From NCBI GenBank assembly GCA_003129525.1, contig CP029329.1:2774501-2838500 (forward strand): a DNA stretch of 64,000 bases. Direction: 5' to 3'. The position numbers and the translations under genes were made by a program. Positions within the stretch are counted from its first letter, which is position 1; each line of letters opens with the position of its first letter. The stretch is from Clostridium beijerinckii (GTDB taxonomy: Bacteria > Bacillota > Clostridia > Clostridiales > Clostridiaceae). The notes under the pieces are model-generated. The model ran no database searches, was not told the DNA's origin, and saw only the letters and a list, made by a program, of their open reading frames with translations. Of this stretch, positions 27,877-38,237 are shown piece by piece.

Positions 27877-29685
27877 CTATTTGATTTTTACTAGAACATA
27901 AAAGTCACCACTATATGGATATTGAGAATTAGATTTTTCAATATTAAGGTTTAATGCCACGAGAGAGATAATGGCCTTATCATTTTCCAATGTGAATGTT
28001 GCCTGATCTGCAGTCATGGAGTCTTTACTAATCTGATAATTTCCAACAGATGAAGTATCAAACTTACCAAAAACCTCTTTCATGTTAACTCGTATAAGTT
28101 CCTCACCTTTGTCATTTGACAACCACACTTTACCTAAATCGAGTGAGTTAGTATTTGAAATGGTATAAGTTTCACCCGATTTTTTAAAATCACAGAGTTT
28201 ATTGCTATAATCTGGATTATCTTTTTCAAAATAAAAGTTAACTACTACTAAAGCATCATAACCGGAGACTATTATAGGTGACTGTTGGTTTAATGACATG
28301 TGAACTGATTCTTGTCCATACATATTTTCTCCATATCGGTAAAATCCAAAGGTATCATAGAAGTTGTTATATTGATTAAAATCTTTTCCTAAGTACCCTA
28401 TATTCTTTGTATATTCCATAATTTCAAGGTAGTTTATGGTATTGGAGATGATTTTTTTATCTTTTTCAGGAACAGATGCATTTGGTATTATTTTATTATG
28501 ATTAAGCATGTTGTTTTTAATCAGTACACTTTCTAGCATTTTAAGTTGGTTTGTACGACTGATTGTAAAGGCATCTACTGGCGGCACAATGGAGACGAGT
28601 GAAAAAGCAATCAAAAGTATTGCTACAATACCATTTTTTCGTATTGGGATAAAACTTAGGAAAACTCCAGAAATGGCTGCAAATATTCCGAACAAAATTA
28701 CATAATAACGTCCATGAGTAATCCCTGTATCTTGGGTTCTAAGGGCAGAGGACACAATTTGAAATAACACAATTGGAACAAGAACTTTCGGGAAAATTTT
28801 TCGAAAAAGTTCAGCAAATTTATTTTCAATCCTACTAGCAAGAATATAGAGCAGGATGACGGTAATAGCAAAACCAACGAGCATAGGTTCAAGAAGATTA
28901 TCTGTCCAAAAACTTCCTGCGATGTTTTTTACAATGTATATTACGAGGATAACTGTATAAATTGATAATAGAGGAATTATTATATACGAGATTAGAATCT
29001 CCAAAAATCTTGGACAGATTGAAGAGCTAGCTATCTTTTCATTATTATGATCTAGGCTTTCATTAAAAAGATTTTTGCTCGAAACACCTGGATAGACCGG
29101 AATAAGTGACAAGAAATATATTGGTGCAAAGAGGACTGAAATTATATTTAAAGCATGAATATATACCTTTTCATCTACTTGAAAAAGAAGTAAATCAATA
29201 GCTACAAGAATCAGTGATATGCCAATAAGGAGTACCACTGAAAATAGCAAAGAATTAAAAAATGACTTGAATGATGACATAAAACTTTCATTGAAACTGA
29301 TAGTGCTTTTAATCACTGGCACCCATATATATGCGATAATAAGTGCGAACAGAGCAACTGATGTTCTAATCCATGTTTCTAAGTTGGTAGTTGTGTACTG
29401 ATTGACAATGAGGAAATATCCGAATGTCAAGAGTATACAGATAAGCATCAAAACAAGACGGTGTGAGAATTTTTCGAAAAATCGTTCAAAGGCTGCCTGG
29501 GCAACAAAGCTAAGGCACCCTCCAATCACAAATGTCAGAAGAAGTTTGTAAAAAGGTTCGTCAAGGTTTATACTTTGTGCATTTACAATTGCAGCTGCAA
29601 GAAGAAAAAGTACAGTTAATGGATAGCGAGATATTGCATCATATAATCCACTAAGCTTGCTTCTTAAATTATATTTAAATTTCAT
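27877..29685 (-). CDS. DUF4153 multi-pass membrane protein
   Basis: The first ~370 of 602 residues hold about ten to twelve hydrophobic helices; the C-terminal ~200 residues are soluble and beta-rich. The shape and length fit the DUF4153 family of unknown function, sometimes found beside two-component or stress genes. AAAGGAGG lies before the ATG. It is monocistronic and transcribed against its neighbours. It is a little richer in G+C than the binding-protein genes on each side. Confidence 0.75.
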   Translation of the reverse strand: MKFKYNLRSKLSGLYDAISRYPLTVLFLLAAAIVNAQSINLDEPFYKLLLTFVIGGCLSFVAQAAFERFFEKFSHRLVLMLICILLTFGYFLIVNQYTTTNLETWIRTSVALFALIIAYIWVPVIKSTISFNESFMSSFKSFFNSLLFSVVLLIGISLILVAIDLLLFQVDEKVYIHALNIISVLFAPIYFLSLIPVYPGVSSKNLFNESLDHNNEKIASSSICPRFLEILISYIIIPLLSIYTVILVIYIVKNIAGSFWTDNLLEPMLVGFAITVILLYILASRIENKFAELFRKIFPKVLVPIVLFQIVSSALRTQDTGITHGRYYVILFGIFAAISGVFLSFIPIRKNGIVAILLIAFSLVSIVPPVDAFTISRTNQLKMLESVLIKNNMLNHNKIIPNASVPEKDKKIISNTINYLEIMEYTKNIGYLGKDFNQYNNFYDTFGFYRYGENMYGQESVHMSLNQQSPIIVSGYDALVVVNFYFEKDNPDYSNKLCDFKKSGETYTISNTNSLDLGKVWLSNDKGEELIRVNMKEVFGKFDTSSVGNYQISKDSMTADQATFTLENDKAIISLVALNLNIEKSNSQYPYSGDFYVLVKIK

Positions 29686-29876
29686 ATTTGAATCCTCCTT
29701 TACGTATGGTGATTATAATCTCAACAGCAGATATTTTATTAATTAATAAGATTCTCTTTATATATAAATATTCCATATATTCTGACAATTATCCTCTAAG
29801 ATAATTGCACCGAAATTAGAATATTTTTTTAATTAAAACGCATCCTAAGATTAAATAGATATCATGGAGGATTGCA

Positions 29877-30932
29877 ATGAGCATTTTGAAAAAAATATTA
29901 ATATTTATTATGATTTCAGTTATGATAATGGTTCTAATAGTAGGAATTTCTAAAGATAATGTATCTGCTAGTTCAAATTTTGGTGAAATGGCTCCTGTTA
30001 AGGTAGCTGTATTCCTAGATAACTCTAATGCTATGTATATTTCTCTTCTTAAACAAAATTTAGAGCATATTGAAAAAGAAAATGAAAATAAAGTCAAATT
30101 TACTTTCTTTGATGCAAAAGATAATCAAGCTGTACAAAATGAAAGTATTGAAAAAGCCCTTACACAAAAATTTGACCTTTTCATTGTAAGCATAATTAGT
30201 CCTAACTTAAAGGATGTAGAAAGCACTTTGATTAAAGTTATGGAAAAAAACATTCCTTTAATTTTAAATCCAGACCCAGTTCAAAACATAATAAATTTTG
30301 TTAAACCTTATAAGCGATTTGTAGTGATTGGAGCAGATTATGAACAATCGGGTACTATGGAGGGACAAATTCTTGCTAAAGAATGGAATTCTAATAAAGC
30401 GTTTATAGATAAAAATCATGATAACATATTGCAGTATGTTATGTTAAAAGGCAGAAGTGGCAGTCCATTAACATATTTAAGATCAAAGTATTCCATTTTA
30501 GCACTTAATAATGCTGGAATAAAAACAGAAGAACTTGCAGTCCCTTATTGTGAATGGCTACAAGATTGTGCTAAAAGTTCTATTGAATCTCTGCTTCTTA
30601 AACACGGTAACAAAATTGAAGCTATAATTTCAAATAATGATGCTATGGCAGTAGGTGCTGTGGAAGCCTTGCAGAAATATGGGTATAATAAAGGTGATGA
30701 AAAAGCTACAATACCAGTTGTAGGAATTGATGGAATGCCAGCTGCTAAAGATTTAATAAAAAGAGGTTTTATGTTAGGAACTGCTGTTGTAGATCCTCGT
30801 GATCTTGCAGAAGCTCTTTATGCTATTGGAATGAATTTAGCTTCTGGTAAGTCCTCTCTTGAAAATACAAAATATAAATTTGATGATACAGGATTTACAG
30901 TTCATCTAGATTACAAGGAATACATAAAATAA
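29877..30932 (+). CDS. Orphan galactose/sugar-binding protein, paralogue 3
   Basis: This 351-residue secreted protein belongs to the same family as those at 17.2 and 24.1 kb but is more diverged, notably in the loop CEWLQDCAKSSIESLLLKHG and the C terminus. Landmarks remain (NNDAMAVGAVEALQKYGY, VVGIDGMPAAKDL). GGAGG lies 7 bases before the ATG. No transporter genes follow; the next gene encodes an HD-GYP protein. Divergence in the ligand-loop regions suggests a different sugar or a receptor role. Confidence 0.84.
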   Translation: MSILKKILIFIMISVMIMVLIVGISKDNVSASSNFGEMAPVKVAVFLDNSNAMYISLLKQNLEHIEKENENKVKFTFFDAKDNQAVQNESIEKALTQKFDLFIVSIISPNLKDVESTLIKVMEKNIPLILNPDPVQNIINFVKPYKRFVVIGADYEQSGTMEGQILAKEWNSNKAFIDKNHDNILQYVMLKGRSGSPLTYLRSKYSILALNNAGIKTEELAVPYCEWLQDCAKSSIESLLLKHGNKIEAIISNNDAMAVGAVEALQKYGYNKGDEKATIPVVGIDGMPAAKDLIKRGFMLGTAVVDPRDLAEALYAIGMNLASGKSSLENTKYKFDDTGFTVHLDYKEYIK

Positions 30933-31210
30933 TATTAATTATATTGTAGCTTTGGATGATTACTTGCGAATTGAGTGGAATAGATTATATGAAAATATTA
31001 AAGTTGTATTTTAGCATATAGGTAATATAAGACTGAAGATAATGTAGTCAAGGGTGTAAGAATATGTTAATATATTTAAATAGGAATAGCTATTAATGGT
31101 GTTCTTATTTTGGGTTTAGTTGGTAACAAGATACTACATTTTTAGTGTGGTTGTTATAAAAAACTGTTGACTGTATAGTAGACAATTAATTATTTTATTT
31201 GGAGGTGTAT

Positions 31211-32281
31211 ATGAGAGTTGTTAATGTCTCCAATTTGAAGGGAGATGAAATCCTTGGAAAGCAGATTTTTGATGAATCAGGTAGAGTTTTACTTAGTGTT
31301 GGAGTAAAGCTCAGACCTTATTACATTGAAAGAATTAAAGGACTTGGCATTTATTCAGTATATATTGATGATGACATGTCAAAAAATGTAATTATCGAAG
31401 AAAGTATTTCTGAAAAAACAAGGCAAATGAGTAAACATGCAGTTAAGGAAATGACTGAAAGATATTGTCGTGAAGGAAAAACTGATAATAGCAGCGTTAT
31501 GAATTCAGTAAACTCAGTTATTGAGGATATAATATCAAATAAAAATGTTTTGATAAATGTTGCAGAAATAAGTGCAAGTGATAACAATATATATTCCCAT
31601 TGCGTGAATGTCTGCGTATTATCTACAATAATAGGGACTCATATGGGTTACAGTGTATCAAAGCTTAAAGATATAGCTATGGGTGCAATGTTACATGATA
31701 TAGGTAAAATAAAAATCCTAAATGATAAAAAAATTTCAGCACAGTTTAATACTAAGGAAGAATTAGATAAATATATTGAACTTATGCATCCAAAGGTTGG
31801 TTATGACATTTTAGGAGAACAGCATGTTTGGAATGCATATGTCAAGGTAGCTGTATTAATGCATCATGAAAGAAGTGATGGTAGTGGCTATCCTTTAAAA
31901 CTAAAAGGTGATGAAATAAACCAAATTGCAAAGATAGTGTCAATATGTGATGTATTTGATAATTTGATATCAGGAAGAAGTACGGGTGAACGTAAAACGG
32001 TATATGAGGTTATTGAATATCTTGTGGGTATGAGTAACATTTATTTTGATGCAGAAATGGTGCGCAAATTCACAATGAACATAGCTGCTTTTCCAACAGG
32101 AAGTGGAGTTATTCTAAGTTCGAATGAAAAGGGATTAGTAGTAAGGCAAAATAATTCAATGCCAATGCGACCTGTGATAAAAGTTATATATGATAAAGTT
32201 GGAAATGTACTTTTAGAACCTTATGAAATTGATTTATTAAAAGAATTAACTCTTTTTATTACAGAAACCTGTGAAATTTAG
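31211..32281 (+). CDS. HD-GYP domain protein, likely c-di-GMP phosphodiesterase
   Basis: HD-GYP enzymes hydrolyse c-di-GMP. Metal and signature residues are intact: H-C-V in YSHCVNVC, LHDIGK, then HHERSDGSGYPLKLKG, followed by AKIVSICDVFDNLISGR. The N-terminal ~110 residues resemble DUF3391. I place the start at the ATG at 31211 (356 residues), 5 bases after GGAGGTG; the TTG at 31199 is at the RBS. It ends directly at the hybrid kinase gene, so the two are one operon. A c-di-GMP riboswitch 5 kb upstream makes a local circuit plausible. Confidence 0.92.
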   Translation: MRVVNVSNLKGDEILGKQIFDESGRVLLSVGVKLRPYYIERIKGLGIYSVYIDDDMSKNVIIEESISEKTRQMSKHAVKEMTERYCREGKTDNSSVMNSVNSVIEDIISNKNVLINVAEISASDNNIYSHCVNVCVLSTIIGTHMGYSVSKLKDIAMGAMLHDIGKIKILNDKKISAQFNTKEELDKYIELMHPKVGYDILGEQHVWNAYVKVAVLMHHERSDGSGYPLKLKGDEINQIAKIVSICDVFDNLISGRSTGERKTVYEVIEYLVGMSNIYFDAEMVRKFTMNIAAFPTGSGVILSSNEKGLVVRQNNSMPMRPVIKVIYDKVGNVLLEPYEIDLLKELTLFITETCEI

Positions 32282-32299
32282 ATGTTTGGGAGGGATTTT

Positions 32300-35149
32300 A
32301 TGAGTGATGTAGACAAGTGGACAAATACTAGTTATTCTAATGATTGTCTAAAACTAATTAATAATATTTTTCGGAGATTTTTAGAGATAGACAGTATTAA
32401 TTATGCGAGTTTATTAAAAAAATCATTGGAGGAAATTGGTTTATTTTTTAATTTTGATAGAATTTTTGTCTATTATTTTTCTGAAGATCCTACTTTTATG
32501 CAAATGGAATGTCAATGGAATAAGAAAGATATAAGACCCAAAAGAGAAATGCAGGAGGAAGAGGTAGTTTATACTCTTCCATGGTTGATGCGTGAAATTA
32601 AGAATAATGATTTTGTAGCAATAAATAATATAGAGGAACTTCCTGCCGAAGCAATATTTGAGGCAGAAGTTTTTAGTGGTGAAGGAATAAAAGCTTCTCT
32701 TATAATTCCGTTAAAAAATGAAAATAAGTTAATTGGGTTCATGGGCTATGAAAGTTTGTCAAAGCCTATAACATGGGAAGAAGATGCAATTAATGTATTA
32801 AGAAATATTTCAAGCTTTTTTTCATTTATAAGATCAAAAATTGCCAAGGAAAGAGAATATAAATCAATGCTTGATGGACAAGCAATTTTACTTAATAATT
32901 CTCAGTCTCAGATTTGGGCATTAAGCAATGTTACTTCTTATGCGACTGTTAATGAAGCACATGCAGAGTTTTTCGGAAAGAAGAAAAGTGATTTAGAATA
33001 TCAGGACTTATTTGATATATTTGATATAGACACTGCAAATAAGCTTTCTGCAAACAATTGGGATTTGTTTCAAAAAAATGATCCAGCAGAAAAAGAACTT
33101 AAGATTAAGAATTGGAAAGACGAAGATAGATTGCTTCAAATCAAAAGTAAACCTGTGAGGGATGAAACTGGTAGTATTAAGTATCTTATTTGCACTGCTG
33201 AAGATATTACAGAGCAACGGTTAGCAGAAACTGAATTGTACAAGGCAAAAGAGCTGGCAGAAGCAGCCAATATTGCAAAGAGTCAGTTCCTTGCAAATAT
33301 GTCTCATGAAATAAGAACACCGATGAACGGAGTATTTGGATTTCTTCAGTTGTTGCAATCAACTAATTTGTCTATAGAACAAAAAGAGTTTATACGTGAA
33401 GCAAAATCTGCTTCAGAGGTATTATTACATATTATTAACGATATACTAGATTTTTCAAAGATTGAAGCTAAAAAATTAACCATGGAAAAGATTAGGTTTA
33501 ACTTAAGAACTATTATTGAAGATACTATTTCATTCCTTGTCCCTAATGCTACAGAAAAAGGGCTTCAACTTAATTCTATAATTAAAGCAGCTGTTCCAGA
33601 AGAGGTTATTGGAGATCCATCAAGGCTTAGACAGATATTAAACAATCTTATAAGCAATGCAGTGAAATTTACAGAAAATGGTGAAATTTCTGTTACAGTT
33701 GATTACTTAGAGGAAGAAAATGAAATAGCTATACTTAGCTTTGAAGTAAAGGATACTGGAATTGGAATCCATAAAGAGGATATTCATAAGCTATTTCAAT
33801 CTTTTAACCAAGCAGATGCTTCTACAACTAGAAAATACGGAGGAACAGGACTTGGACTTGCCATATCTAGCGAATTAGTCAAAATGATGGGTGGAGAAAT
33901 TTGTGTTGAAAGTAAGCTTTCGGAAGGTTCGACATTCAAATTTTATGTGAGACTCGAAATAGCAAAAAAAGTCTCAGAAGAAAAATTTATGTTTGAAAAG
34001 CTTGACGATATTAATATTTTGATTGTTGATGATAATAAAAATAACAGGAAGAGTATAAGTTCGTATTTTGAAGGAACAGAATTGAAGGTATTCGAAGCCA
34101 AGGATGCTGGTAATGCGATTACCACAATAATTTCAAATGCAAGTACAGAAAACAAAATAAGTATTGCTATCATAGACTATGAAATGCCAGGCATGAATAT
34201 TTATGAACTTGCAACTACATTAAAAAATATACCTTTTGCAAAGAATATTAAACTCATACTTATGACTTCCAGAAATCAAATAGAAGATGGCAAGGCTGCA
34301 AAAGAATATGGCTTTTCAGGGTATTTGTCCAAGCCTCTACGAAGAGACGAGTTATTCAATTGTATTGATATAGCATTGGGTTTAAAAAAAGAAGATGAAA
34401 AAGAACAACAAGTTGTAGAGAAACATATTGTTAAAGAAGTTAAAAATGGATTAAAACCGAGGATTTTATTGGTTGAAGATAATGAAGTGAATCGGAAAAT
34501 TGTTATAAGTATTCTCAAATCTCATAATATGACTTGTGATGTGGCATTGGATGGTAGTGAAGCGTTAAAAGCAGTGTTAGAGAAAGATTATGATATTGTT
34601 TTTATGGATTGCCAGATGCCAGTAATGGATGGGTATGAAAGTACAGCTAAAATAAGGTTGCTTGAAGGCGATAAAAAGCATACTACAATTATTGCAGTGA
34701 CTGCTAATGCCATGGAGGGTGACAGTGCAAAGTGTATTGAAGCCGGAATGGATGCTTATATTAGTAAACCTATTAATTTTGATATTATGTTTAGGATGAT
34801 AGAAGAAAGTACTAAGAAGAGTGAGGCAGGGTCTGAGTATAGTAGTTTAATATATAGTTATATTGATCAATTTGCTGAAATATCAGGACTTGAAAAAGAT
34901 GATGCAAAAGAAATACTTGAAGATTATATAAAATGTCTACCAGATTTATTGAATGGTATTGAAGATGCAATTGATAGTAATAATTTAAAAAAATTGGCAA
35001 AGTTGACTCATGAGTTAAAAGGTTCTTCTGGAACTCTAAGAATAACATCTATTCATGAATTAGCTATAAAGCTTGAGGAAAAAGCTATTAAACAAGAAAT
35101 AGATGAATGTGCTAGACTTTTTATTCAAATAAAAGATTTGTTTTATTAA
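32300..35149 (+). CDS. Hybrid sensor histidine kinase (GAF-PAS-HisKA-HATPase-REC-REC-Hpt)
   Basis: Domains along 949 residues: GAF-like (~25-185), PAS (~195-315), HisKA with [10 protein letters not shown] (~345), HATPase with NLISNAVKF and DTGIGI (~450-565), a first receiver with Asp in IIDYEMPG (~580-695), a second receiver with Asp in [14 protein letters not shown] (~730-850) and an Hpt domain with [10 protein letters not shown] near the C terminus. No membrane helix, so it senses in the cytoplasm. All phosphorelay residues are present. The start is moved to 32300, behind GGGAGGG; no DNA-binding output gene is adjacent. Confidence 0.94.
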   Translation: MSDVDKWTNTSYSNDCLKLINNIFRRFLEIDSINYASLLKKSLEEIGLFFNFDRIFVYYFSEDPTFMQMECQWNKKDIRPKREMQEEEVVYTLPWLMREIKNNDFVAINNIEELPAEAIFEAEVFSGEGIKASLIIPLKNENKLIGFMGYESLSKPITWEEDAINVLRNISSFFSFIRSKIAKEREYKSMLDGQAILLNNSQSQIWALSNVTSYATVNEAHAEFFGKKKSDLEYQDLFDIFDIDTANKLSANNWDLFQKNDPAEKELKIKNWKDEDRLLQIKSKPVRDETGSIKYLICTAEDITEQRLAETELYKAKELAEAANIAKSQFLANMSHEIRTPMNGVFGFLQLLQSTNLSIEQKEFIREAKSASEVLLHIINDILDFSKIEAKKLTMEKIRFNLRTIIEDTISFLVPNATEKGLQLNSIIKAAVPEEVIGDPSRLRQILNNLISNAVKFTENGEISVTVDYLEEENEIAILSFEVKDTGIGIHKEDIHKLFQSFNQADASTTRKYGGTGLGLAISSELVKMMGGEICVESKLSEGSTFKFYVRLEIAKKVSEEKFMFEKLDDINILIVDDNKNNRKSISSYFEGTELKVFEAKDAGNAITTIISNASTENKISIAIIDYEMPGMNIYELATTLKNIPFAKNIKLILMTSRNQIEDGKAAKEYGFSGYLSKPLRRDELFNCIDIALGLKKEDEKEQQVVEKHIVKEVKNGLKPRILLVEDNEVNRKIVISILKSHNMTCDVALDGSEALKAVLEKDYDIVFMDCQMPVMDGYESTAKIRLLEGDKKHTTIIAVTANAMEGDSAKCIEAGMDAYISKPINFDIMFRMIEESTKKSEAGSEYSSLIYSYIDQFAEISGLEKDDAKEILEDYIKCLPDLLNGIEDAIDSNNLKKLAKLTHELKGSSGTLRITSIHELAIKLEEKAIKQEIDECARLFIQIKDLFY

Positions 35150-35259
35150 GAATATGGAAGTAAATAATACATCCAGGCTGGCTTATTATTTTTTGAAGAT
35201 ACCTTAGGTAATATTCAAAAATCAGTAATTAAAATTAGAGATATGAAGGAGTTTTTAAT

Positions 35260-35622
35260 ATGAAAAAAATATTAATAGTTGATGATTCATCGTATATGAG
35301 AAAATTTGTAACAAAGATTGTTGAAAAAGGTGGTTTGTATATAATATATGAGGCATCAAGTAAAGACACTGCAATAGAGACCTTTGAGAATGAAAATCCA
35401 GAGATTGTAATTTTAGATTTAAATATGTCTGAAGTCAGAAAAGATGGTATTGGTGTATTAACTGAAATAATGAATATTAATCCCGAAGCAGTTGTAATTA
35501 TTATATCAGCAGTAGGATATGAAGATGTTAAAGATGAATGTATAGCACTGGGAGCTAAGAGCTACATTCAGAAACCTTTCGATACTAAAATTTTATTACA
35601 AACACTAGAAGAATATAGATAA
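35260..35622 (+). CDS. Single-domain response regulator (CheY-like)
   Basis: This 120-residue receiver domain has the acidic pair IVDDS, phosphoacceptor Asp in VILDLNMS, Ser in IIISAVG and Lys in QKPFD. With no output domain, it acts by protein contact, for example at the flagellar motor, or as a phosphate sink or shuttle between the two flanking kinases. It lies 110 bases after the hybrid kinase, behind AAGGAG. Confidence 0.92.
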   Translation: MKKILIVDDSSYMRKFVTKIVEKGGLYIIYEASSKDTAIETFENENPEIVILDLNMSEVRKDGIGVLTEIMNINPEAVVIIISAVGYEDVKDECIALGAKSYIQKPFDTKILLQTLEEYR

Positions 35623-35855
35623 TATTATAGAAGCTTTTTTTGATAATATACCAGATTACTATTTATATGGGCTTTAGTATGAAGCTTTTTTCTAATAAGA
35701 AAGATAATAATTCCAATAGAGATGCAAAAAAATCAAGAGATAAGGTGCAATCCTTAGCTCTTTTTTGCCTGAAAATAAGTAGAAAATTTGGAATGAAAAC
35801 AGAAGGATATTTAGTCCCTTTGTTTAAATATAAGCAATGAAAGGTTGTAAGTTAT

Positions 35856-35969
35856 ATGGTATACTTAGATAAATATGCCATAAGTCAAATAGCTAGAGAT
35901 GTAATGGCTATATTTGATTTTGATTTAGAATTTTATGGACATAATGAACTAAGGAGAAGTGGTTTTTAA
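35856..35969 (+). CDS. Short open frame before the Cache kinase, possibly a gene remnant
   Basis: This 37-codon ATG frame (beginning MVYLDKYAISQ) ends directly before the next start codon. There is no strong RBS. An upstream 66-codon frame (35643-35840, basic, KLFSNKKDN) is similarly unsupported. The stretch 35640-35969 may be the remains of a small gene or a translated leader; I do not recognise either. Confidence 0.25.
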   Translation: MVYLDKYAISQIARDVMAIFDFDLEFYGHNELRRSGF

Positions 35970-37907
35970 ATGAGAATAAAATATAAACTTTTAATCAGTT
36001 ATTTAGTTTTAATTGTATTTACCGTAAGCGTATTAGGCTTTTTAATTGCTAAAAAATCAAACAATGCGGTGGTCAATGAGGTAAATGAAAAAAGTCAGCG
36101 TTTAACAGAATCAATTAGTACAACTCTTAGTGTAAGAAATGATCTGCTCACAGAAAAATCTTACGGGGACTTAAATTTTGCGAATACCGTATTAAATAAG
36201 TTTGCTGATTTAAATGTAGATTATAATGAAAGTGTAAGAGTTGGAGAGTTTAATTTACCGGTTTTATATGCCGGAAAGCAAAGGTTATCCATAGACGATA
36301 CTATAGTTGATGAGATTAAACAGTCTACAGGTACCGTTGCAACTATATTTTTATTGCATGATGATAAACTCATAAGAGTTTCCAGTACAATTTTTGAAGA
36401 TGACAAGAGGGTAGTAGGTACATATATACCTAGTGATTCTGTTGCTTATAAAAAAACAATTAATAATGAAGAATATATCGGTAATATTGTAATAGAAGGT
36501 ATTGGCTATGTAACAAGAATGAAACCATTATTGGATAAAGATAAAAAGGTCATAGGGGCAATAGGTATAGGAAATAAAATTCTTAATAATTACTTAGACG
36601 AAACATTAATGAATATTAAATTAGGAAAAACTGGGCATGTATATATACTAGATTCTGAAGGTAATGTAATTACTCATTCATCTGAAAAAGGAAAGAATGT
36701 AAACCAATATGATTTTGTTCAAAAAATGCATTCAACTAAAAATGGAACAATTGAGTATACCTATGATGGAGTTAAGAAGGTAGGTTATTATCAATATTTT
36801 GAATCTTGGGATTGGTATATAGTTACTTCGGCTGATTATGATGAAGTAAACGCGTCATCTAAATCAATTTTGACAATGACAATAGTTACTGGGCTAATAA
36901 TAATTCTTTTAGGTGGAATTGTGGCATTATTTTTGTCTAATACTTTAGTTAAACCTGTTAATAAGTTGAAATCTTGTATGGAGATAGCTGGGAAGGGAGA
37001 TTTAACTATACGCTGCAATATAGATAGTAAAGATGAGATTGGAATACTAGCAAATAGTTTTAATAATATGTTGGAAGAAAACAAGAGGTTGCTAGAAGAA
37101 ACAGTACAATATGATAATTTAAAAACAGAATTTATTGCTAATATGTCTCACGAATTAAGAACACCTTTAAATATTATATTTTCAACAGCTCAGTTATTTG
37201 ATGTACTTATAAGTAAAGGTGAAAACCTAAATACTGATAAAATAAGAAATTATACAAAGAGTATGAAACAAAATTGTAACAGATTACTAAGACTCGTGAA
37301 CAACTTAATTGATATGACAAAAATTGATTCTGGATTTATGGATTTGGATCTTAGAAATGAAAATATAGTACAAGTTGCAGAGGAAATAACACAGTCAACT
37401 GTTGAATACGTACAATATATGTCAAGAACTATTGTATTTGATACAGATCAAGAAGAAAAAGTTATGGCTTTTGATTCAGAAAAACTAGAGAGGATTTTGC
37501 TTAATTTAATTTCCAATGCCACTAAATTTACTAACCCAGGAGATAAAATTAATGTAACTTTATACGATAAAGGTGATCATGTTATTATTTCGGTAAAGGA
37601 TACAGGAAGAGGAATTCCAGAAGAAAAACTATCACAGCTTTTCCAAAGATTTAAACAAATAGATCCATTGCTAAATAGAAGTCATGAAGGCAGTGGTATA
37701 GGATTAACCATAGTTAAAGCATTAGTTGAGATGCAGGAAGGATCAATAGAAGTAAAAAGTAAGTATGGAGAAGGCACAGAGTTTATAATATGCCTGCCTG
37801 CTAAGGTCATTTCAGCAGAGAATCATGCTATGAAAGTTAAAAGTGATTCTACAAACAAATCAAATATTGATAATATAAATATCGAGTTCTCAGATATTTA
37901 TAGCTAA
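35970..37907 (+). CDS. Membrane sensor histidine kinase (Cache-HAMP-HisKA-HATPase)
   Basis: A 645-residue kinase: membrane helix at ~8-28, extracellular dCache-like region (~30-290; ending YFESWDWYIVTSADY), second helix (~298-320), HAMP (~320-375), HisKA with SHELRTPLN (~393), HATPase with NLISNATKF, DTGRGIP and GSGIGLTIV. The C-terminal tail is Asn/Ser-rich. Cache sensors bind small molecules such as amino acids or carboxylates outside the cell. No cognate regulator with an output domain is adjacent; the CheY-like gene upstream is the nearest partner. Confidence 0.92.
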   Translation: MRIKYKLLISYLVLIVFTVSVLGFLIAKKSNNAVVNEVNEKSQRLTESISTTLSVRNDLLTEKSYGDLNFANTVLNKFADLNVDYNESVRVGEFNLPVLYAGKQRLSIDDTIVDEIKQSTGTVATIFLLHDDKLIRVSSTIFEDDKRVVGTYIPSDSVAYKKTINNEEYIGNIVIEGIGYVTRMKPLLDKDKKVIGAIGIGNKILNNYLDETLMNIKLGKTGHVYILDSEGNVITHSSEKGKNVNQYDFVQKMHSTKNGTIEYTYDGVKKVGYYQYFESWDWYIVTSADYDEVNASSKSILTMTIVTGLIIILLGGIVALFLSNTLVKPVNKLKSCMEIAGKGDLTIRCNIDSKDEIGILANSFNNMLEENKRLLEETVQYDNLKTEFIANMSHELRTPLNIIFSTAQLFDVLISKGENLNTDKIRNYTKSMKQNCNRLLRLVNNLIDMTKIDSGFMDLDLRNENIVQVAEEITQSTVEYVQYMSRTIVFDTDQEEKVMAFDSEKLERILLNLISNATKFTNPGDKINVTLYDKGDHVIISVKDTGRGIPEEKLSQLFQRFKQIDPLLNRSHEGSGIGLTIVKALVEMQEGSIEVKSKYGEGTEFIICLPAKVISAENHAMKVKSDSTNKSNIDNINIEFSDIYS

Positions 37908-38029
37908 GATATATGTAGAAGTAGTTATGATATATTATACATGGTAGTTATTTTGAATCAGAAATAAATGGTTGTAGATGGATTATTAAACATACTTTGA
38001 AGGTGAAATTATAAAGTACAAATCATGGG

Positions 38030-38083
38030 AAGGTTTGATTAGTAACCACAATAGCTACTAATCAAACCTTAAGTTTATTTTAA
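38030..38083 (+). terminator. Terminator after the Cache kinase
   Basis: A perfect 15 bp stem (38030-38044 with 38056-38070) is followed by a T-rich run. Its left arm, AAGGTTTGATTAGTA, is shared with a repeat at 43.8 kb (see findings). Confidence 0.85.
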
Positions 38084-38237
38084 TTTATCAATCATCTCTG
38101 GTGTATAAGTCTTTATTTTATTATCTCTCTATTTTTAATATAAAATCCCATTTCTTAATTATTGGCGGCTGCAGTATTATTAAGTTCAACGATTGCTTAT
38201 AACGTAAATATATCTTATTCACAAATTCGTAACAGAA
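38084..38237. other. Intergenic, no gene seen
   Basis: This lies between converging transcripts. It contains no convincing frame and no second terminator for the leftward transporter gene. Confidence 0.4.
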
